Position numbers and translations under genes: made by a program. Under the pieces are notes generated by a model that did no database searches, was not told the DNA's origin, and was given only the letters and a program-made list of their open reading frames with translations. Source: an uncultured Verrucomicrobia subdivision 3 bacterium (lineage in GTDB: Bacteria; Verrucomicrobiota; Verrucomicrobiae; Limisphaerales; UBA11358). Taken from it: DNA of 27,009 nt. The stretch lies in the NCBI GenBank assembly GCA_903921455.1, contig CAIXPZ010000027.1, positions 1 to 27,009 on the forward strand. The letters are read 5' to 3'. Of the stretch, positions 22,292-27,009 are shown piece by piece (position 1 is the first letter of the stretch; each line of letters begins with the position of its first letter).

Positions 22292-23362
22292 ATGCGCGAA
22301 GCCTCTTTGCAATTTCTCAAAACTCTCGTCAACACCCCCAGCCCCACCGGCCACGAAACGCGCGGCCAGCGCGTCTGGCTGGATTACGCCGGCCAGTTTG
22401 CCGACGAAACATTTTCCGACGCCTATGGCAACTGCGTCGCCGTGCTGAACAAGGGCGGCGGACCGCGCATCATGCTCGCCGCGCACGCGGACGAAATCGC
22501 GATGGCGGTGAACTACATCGACGATAACGGCTTCATTTACGTCCGGCGCATGGGCGGCATTGACGCCGCCATCACCAAGGCGCAGCGCATCGTCATCCAC
22601 ACCCGCGGCGGCGCGGTCAAAGGCGTCGTCGGCAACGTCGCGCCCCATTTGACCAAGCAGGACGGCGAACCGAAGTTGCCGAAAATTCACGACCTCTTCA
22701 TCGACATCGGCGTCAGCAGCCGCAAGGAGGCGGAAAAAATTGTCCGCGTCGGCGACCCGATCACGCTGACTGATGAATTTGATATTTTGCGCGGCGACCT
22801 GGCCGTGGCCCGCGCGTTTGACAATCGCATCGGCACCTTTGCCGTGGCCGAGGCGTTGCGCCTGCTCAAGGAATCCAAGGTGAAGTTGCAGGCGGAGGTT
22901 TGCGCCGTCTCCAATGTGCAGGAAGAAGTCGGCCTGCTGGGCGCGCGGCAGATCGCGTATTCATTGCATCCCGATATCGCCCTGGTCGTGGATGTCACGC
23001 ACGCGACGGATTATCCCACCGTCAGCAAAGCCCAGCACGGTGACACGCGCATCGGCCAGGGTCCGGCCATCACGCACGGCGGGTGCAATCATCCGGAAGT
23101 GGTGAAGCGGCTGGAGGAAATTGCGGCCAAAAAGAAAATCCCGCTGCAGCACGAAGCCATGTCCGCCTCCAGCGGCACGGATACCGATGTGATTTTCTGG
23201 ACGCGCGGCGGCATTGCCAGCGCGCTGATCAGCTTGCCGAACCGCTACATGCACTCGCCGGTCGAGGTTGTCAGCTTGAAGGATCTGGAGCAGATCCCGC
23301 AGTTGATGGCCGCCTTCGTGGAGTCGCTCAAAAAGGGCGAGCAGTTCAAAGTGAAGATTTGA
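22292..23362 (+). CDS. M42-family metallo-aminopeptidase
   Basis: 356 residues. Metal ligands of the M42/M28-like fold are visible: His65 in AAHADEI, Asp177 in RAFDNRIG (bridging), Glu211/Glu212 in VQEEVGLLG (catalytic base and ligand), Asp234 in VVDVTHATD and His321 in RYMHSPVEV. These zinc or cobalt exopeptidases form large dodecamers in the cytoplasm and trim peptides (glutamyl aminopeptidase/FrvX type; often mis-annotated as endoglucanase). No signal peptide. The start at 22292 gives the full N-terminal helix. The mobile element begins within about 100 bp downstream of its stop. Confidence 0.93.
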   Translation: MREASLQFLKTLVNTPSPTGHETRGQRVWLDYAGQFADETFSDAYGNCVAVLNKGGGPRIMLAAHADEIAMAVNYIDDNGFIYVRRMGGIDAAITKAQRIVIHTRGGAVKGVVGNVAPHLTKQDGEPKLPKIHDLFIDIGVSSRKEAEKIVRVGDPITLTDEFDILRGDLAVARAFDNRIGTFAVAEALRLLKESKVKLQAEVCAVSNVQEEVGLLGARQIAYSLHPDIALVVDVTHATDYPTVSKAQHGDTRIGQGPAITHGGCNHPEVVKRLEEIAAKKKIPLQHEAMSASSGTDTDVIFWTRGGIASALISLPNRYMHSPVEVVSLKDLEQIPQLMAAFVESLKKGEQFKVKI

Positions 23363-23411
23363 TATATTTAACTGTTTTGTTGGTGTTTTTGGATATTTGA
23401 TTGCATTTTGA

Positions 23412-23440
23412 TTGACTTTCTGCCGTTACTTTGTCAGATT
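23412..23440 (+). promoter_or_regulatory. Possible promoter of the recombinase gene
   Basis: ttgact (23412-23417), a 17-nt spacer and cagatt (23435-23440), a weak -10. A small palindrome (tcaga-ttcgac-tctga, 23434-23449) overlaps it and could be an operator or recombinase binding site. Weak evidence from spacing only. Confidence 0.3.
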
Positions 23441-23476
23441 CGACTCTGAAAGAGAACACAAGCGAAAGGAAACAAA

Positions 23477-24802
23477 ATGAAATCAAAATCTCTAAAGTCC
23501 CCCGGCTCGTTGGTCGTTCGCGGGCGCAACTTCTACGCCTTCTGGCGCGTCAACGGTAAAGCCATCAGCAAGGCGCTTCGCGATGCTAACGGCGCGGCAA
23601 TCACGACAAGGCCGGAAGCCGAGAAAGCAAAGGCGCGGCTAATGGAGATCGTTAGCAAGCAAAACGAGGTTGAATCCCTACGCTCTATTCAACACGCGAT
23701 TGATGACAAGCAAACTGAGATTGACCGTTTAAAGGACGAGCAAAATCCCCCGCTGGCATTAGCGCAAGCGTGGGCAGCTTTCCTGCGGTCAACCGAGCGG
23801 CACGATTGCGGCAAATCATCACTGGTGACGTATGAGGGCATCTGGTCTAAATTCAAGACTTGGGCGGAGCGGGAACACCCGGAAGCCGTCATGCTCCGCG
23901 ACATCAGCGGCGACATCGCCAAGAGCTACTTGGAAAGCATGAATCACGGCAAGGTTGCCCCGAAAACTTTTAATTCCCACCTCAATTTTTTGAAGTATTT
24001 ATTTCGCGTCTTGGCGACGGAAGGACGATTGACGGAGAATGTCTGGAAGAAAGCCAAGCTAAAGGCGAACATCGGCCTTTCACGGCGCGAGTTGACCATC
24101 GAGGAATTAAAGAAAGTTTGCGATGCGGCGAAGGGCGAAATGAAGTTAGCTTTTGCCATCGGCCTTTACACCGGCATGAGACTGGGCGACGTGGCCACGT
24201 TAAAATGGGGCGAAGTGGATTTGAAGCGTCATCAAATCCGGCGGATTCCAAACAAGATTGCCCGCCGCTTGCCGCAAACCATCACCATCCCGATTCACCC
24301 CGCCCTATCCGCGATGCTGACGGAAATCCCCATCAACGAGCGCGACCACGTTTATGTCCTGCCGCAATGGGCGGATACCTATCGAAACAAGTCGCGCTCA
24401 AAGCTAACAGAGCAAATTCAGAAGCATTTCGAGGACTGCGGCATAAAAACAACGGAAGCCCGCGAAGTCGGCACACGGGCGCAAGTCGTGGTCGGCTTTC
24501 ATTCGCTCCGGCATACGTTTGTATCGCTTTGTCGCGAGAGCAACGCCCCGTTAGCCGTGGTTGAGAATATTGTCGGCCATCACTCCGCCAGCCTGACGCG
24601 ACACTATACGCACATCAGCGAACAGGCTTCGACAGACGCCGTAGCCTTGCTGCCATCATTGAACGGTAGCGACGCGCCCCTCGTTCCGACTGGTTCTGCT
24701 CGCGATGAAATGCTCCGCGAAATCATAGAAAGCATGACAACAAAAAATCTGCGCGAGACAAAACCACGGGCGCTAGCGATGCTGGCGAGCGCATTAAATT
24801 GA
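23477..24802 (+). CDS. Tyrosine recombinase (phage/element integrase)
   Basis: 441 residues, start ATG 23477 with an aaagga-type ribosome-binding site. N-terminal part: an AP2-like arm-binding stretch (GSLVVRGRNFYAFWRVNGKA), a coiled-coil segment (about 60-88) and a SAM-like core-binding domain (about 95-200). Catalytic domain: Arg235 (TGMRLGD), Lys260 (PNK), His342-x-x-Arg345 (HSLRH), His368 (GHHSAS) and the nucleophile Tyr377 (RHYTH). This is a complete active-site set. It lacks the extra helix typical of integron IntI, as far as I can see, so it is more likely an integrase of a phage-like or genomic-island element. Followed by three or four co-oriented genes of the same element. Confidence 0.93.
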   Translation: MKSKSLKSPGSLVVRGRNFYAFWRVNGKAISKALRDANGAAITTRPEAEKAKARLMEIVSKQNEVESLRSIQHAIDDKQTEIDRLKDEQNPPLALAQAWAAFLRSTERHDCGKSSLVTYEGIWSKFKTWAEREHPEAVMLRDISGDIAKSYLESMNHGKVAPKTFNSHLNFLKYLFRVLATEGRLTENVWKKAKLKANIGLSRRELTIEELKKVCDAAKGEMKLAFAIGLYTGMRLGDVATLKWGEVDLKRHQIRRIPNKIARRLPQTITIPIHPALSAMLTEIPINERDHVYVLPQWADTYRNKSRSKLTEQIQKHFEDCGIKTTEAREVGTRAQVVVGFHSLRHTFVSLCRESNAPLAVVENIVGHHSASLTRHYTHISEQASTDAVALLPSLNGSDAPLVPTGSARDEMLREIIESMTTKNLRETKPRALAMLASALN

Positions 24803-24813
24803 AAGTAGCTGCT

Positions 24814-25764
24814 ATGAACCAAGCAAACGAAATTGCCCCGCAACCCAGTAGTCCAGTTAAGCGAACGACGATCGAACAAGAATTACGACTGGCGAAAGAA
24901 TACTGGCTGCGGACAATCCAACCCCGCATAGCTGGGCGGAAACTGCGAGGCGTTGAATTGGCTGTTGCCAAAGATGCCCACTGCCGATTGCACGAAGGAC
25001 AGAGGCAGGCCGAGACCTGGAATCGGTCAGAAGCAGGCCGACTATTACCACTGGAAATTGACATGTCAGGAGAAAGATTTCAGGAGCCGGAAATCTTGTT
25101 TGCCGACGAAAACTTGAAGCCGGAAATGCTGGCAAAGATTGCAGCACCTTTAATGTATCAAAGCGGAGCGAAAACGACCTCGCTTGAAGCAGTTCGCACC
25201 GCGCACGAATTGCTGATGGCCGCAGAGCAATATATCGGGACATTGCCTAAAATAACGGAAGGAACGGAATCTCTCGTTGCCGATTTCGACACGGTATTTA
25301 GCACGGTCACATTCGCAGAGATTGAAGCGAGCAACAAAGAAACTTCTGGGCAAATACCGCTTCTACCTCCCGTCCAGCAAAAGCGAAACGAAGGCATACT
25401 AACAGTGACAGCAATAAAAAATGCCGTAAAGCGTTTCTTGGAACAAAAGAAAAAGAACCACTCACAGATTTCGGAAGCACAATGGAACCGTGAGGCGAAG
25501 GAAGGTGCGAAGCTCGCTCAACACGGATTATTTCCATATCCAAAACATGGAACTGGAAAGCTGACGACTTATCAGCAGGAGCAAGGAAAGCCTAATGAAG
25601 TCATCGCGGACTGCCTGCAAAACAACCGGATAATCCTCCAGGACCTTTGCGACTTGCGCTGGGAGCGGTTCAGAAACTTTTGGCAAAAACAACAGCGGCG
25701 CGGGTTGGGCAAGAAAAGACCAAAGGAAAACCGTCCAAAAAGCGCTAACAAGCGACAAAAGTAG
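24814..25764 (+). CDS. Hypothetical protein of the mobile element
   Basis: 316 residues from the ATG at 24814, 11 nt after the recombinase stop; an upstream TTG overlapping that stop is less likely. No signal peptide or membrane segment. The N-terminal part is helical and charged (TIEQELRLAKEYWLRTIQPR, AVAKDAHCRLHEGQRQAETW), the middle is acidic, and the C-terminal third contains RFLEQKKKNHSQISEAQWNR, GTGKLTTYQQEQGKPNEVIA, then a very basic tail (KKRPKENRPKSANKRQK). That tail suggests binding to nucleic acid. I recognise no domain. Probably part of the operon with the recombinase. It may be a regulatory or replication accessory protein. Confidence 0.7.
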   Translation: MNQANEIAPQPSSPVKRTTIEQELRLAKEYWLRTIQPRIAGRKLRGVELAVAKDAHCRLHEGQRQAETWNRSEAGRLLPLEIDMSGERFQEPEILFADENLKPEMLAKIAAPLMYQSGAKTTSLEAVRTAHELLMAAEQYIGTLPKITEGTESLVADFDTVFSTVTFAEIEASNKETSGQIPLLPPVQQKRNEGILTVTAIKNAVKRFLEQKKKNHSQISEAQWNREAKEGAKLAQHGLFPYPKHGTGKLTTYQQEQGKPNEVIADCLQNNRIILQDLCDLRWERFRNFWQKQQRRGLGKKRPKENRPKSANKRQK

Positions 25765-25943
25765 CCAGCGCAAATTTCTGTCAAAAACTTTTTCGCTTCA
25801 ACAATCCCTATCTGCGGTGTCATTTCCACGGGCTGCGGTCTTAAAACCGTTGCTGCGGTGCTGTTTTCTAAACTCGCCAATTTCCCTTCTATTCACAGGG
25901 TTACATTGCGGAATCTACGGCGCGAGCAGTGCCGGAAATGACT
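25765..25943. other. Gene-free spacer within the element
   Basis: About 180 bp with no supportable gene. Contains gcggtcttaaaaccgt (about 25843-25858), a short hairpin with an anticodon-arm-like look, but no complete tRNA cloverleaf. A promoter for the excisionase-like gene is likely here, but boxes could not be fixed. Confidence 0.4.
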
Positions 25944-26252
25944 ATGCAAACGCACACAATCACAATTCTCGAAACCACGTTGCGGACGGACAGCACCGTT
26001 AGCGCAACGCATCGCAAACAGATTCTTGATGCGGCTCGCGGTGGAACCGCTCCCGCACTGGACGGCAACCGTACACCGCCGCGAATTTACAGCCGAGAGG
26101 AAGCCGCAAAACTTTTGGGCGACCGTTCAACGCGATTTGTTGACCTGCTTTGTCGGCGGGGCTTGCTGAAAAAATTCACACCCAAAGGCAATCAGCGGAG
26201 CATCGGCATCACCGCCGAATCCTTTAACCGCTTTGTTGAAGGGATCGTCTAA
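25944..26252 (+). CDS. Excisionase-like small DNA-binding protein
   Basis: 102 residues from ATG 25944; a second ATG at 25938 and a GTG at 25929 are alternatives. The C-terminal half has a winged-helix/MerR-like pattern of excisionase type: IYSREEAAKLLGDRSTRFVD, then LLCRRGLLKKFTPKGNQRSI (helix-turn-helix with a basic wing), then TAESFNRFVEGIV. Such proteins direct the recombinase toward excision or act as element repressors. The N-terminal ~45 residues are Thr-rich and unordered. The stop overlaps the ATG of the next tiny ORF (TAATG). Confidence 0.72.
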   Translation: MQTHTITILETTLRTDSTVSATHRKQILDAARGGTAPALDGNRTPPRIYSREEAAKLLGDRSTRFVDLLCRRGLLKKFTPKGNQRSIGITAESFNRFVEGIV

Positions 26253-26366
26253 TGAAATCTTTTATGCGCCGTTCACGTTGTAGTAAGTCCACATTGCGCC
26301 GGGTTGAAATCATCCTGCGGCGAGGCTATTACCGCAAACGTCAGCGGCACCAAATCAGGAGATTTT

Positions 26367-26377
<11 letters not shown>
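26252..26377 (+). CDS. Tiny highly basic ORF, uncertain
   Basis: 41 residues. The start ATG overlaps the excisionase-like stop (TAATG), and the end overlaps the primase start by 11 bp. Very Arg/Lys-rich (MKSFMRRSRCSKSTLRRVEI and then ILRRGYYRKRQRHQIRRFCEC). It could be a coupled small protein that binds nucleic acid, or just leader sequence linking the two real genes. No family recognised. Confidence 0.35.

Positions 26378-27009
<632 letters not shown>

Noticed and set aside
23477..24802. Integron integrase IntI serving the attC-like array
   Set aside because: It is 19 kb away, faces away from the array, sits in its own element with Xis and Prim-Pol, and I see no IntI-specific extra motif.
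25843..25858. tRNA anticodon arm or remnant tRNA attachment site
   Set aside because: gcggtcttaaaaccgt looks like an arm with a TAA-type loop, but the loop size does not fit and no D-arm, T-arm or acceptor stem flanks it.

Overview
The window looks like chromosomal DNA of a Verrucomicrobiota-type bacterium (Limisphaerales/Pedosphaera-like). This is inferred from a cbb3 oxidase with fused CcoN and CcoO, a DUF4034-like lipoprotein, and many short palindromic dispersed repeats in spacers and even inside genes. No rRNA or tRNA is present, so the assignment is not firm. No CRISPR array, transposase or tRNA gene was seen.

Positions 1-4100 form an accessory region: about eleven very small genes, all on the minus strand, mostly encoding lipoproteins or membrane proteins of unknown function. 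Most are separated by one structured repeat. Two repeat families alternate. Family B (108 bp, two full copies and one fragment) has the architecture of an integron attC site: RYYYAAC and GTTRRRY-type ends, internal stems, the preceding stop codon inside the R'' core, and the next start 11-12 nt after R'. Family A (about 45 bp, five copies) is a GC-rich hairpin element. No integron integrase is visible, so the block resembles a cluster of attC sites lacking an integrase (CALIN) or a related small-gene cassette array. It is the best candidate here for an undescribed system.

Positions 4130-6200 hold a DUF4034-like lipoprotein gene flanked on both sides by dispersed palindromic repeats.

Positions 6204-12967 (minus strand) are a cbb3-type cytochrome c oxidase operon in the order ccoI, ccoS, outer-membrane beta-barrel, ccoNO (fusion), ccoQ, ccoP, ending in a strong terminator. 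CcoI and CcoS mature the enzyme; CcoNO, CcoQ and a short mono-haem CcoP form it. The barrel protein within the operon is unexpected. No ccoG or ccoH is seen.

Positions 13187-23362 are housekeeping and catabolic genes: a DEAD-box RNA helicase with a DbpA-type RNA-binding tail, a small L7Ae-like protein whose N terminus is made from a dispersed repeat, an RluA-family pseudouridine synthase, uppS and purA (probably co-transcribed), a secreted LysM protein, a membrane-anchored amidohydrolase, a secreted alginate-lyase-family protein, and an M42 aminopeptidase.

From about 23400 to the right edge lies the left part of an integrated mobile element: a tyrosine recombinase, an unknown 316-residue protein, an excisionase-like protein, a tiny basic ORF and a Prim-Pol primase/polymerase. 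The primase reading frame runs into a 9-bp in-frame tandem repeat (Thr-Glu-Val) that continues to the end of the window.
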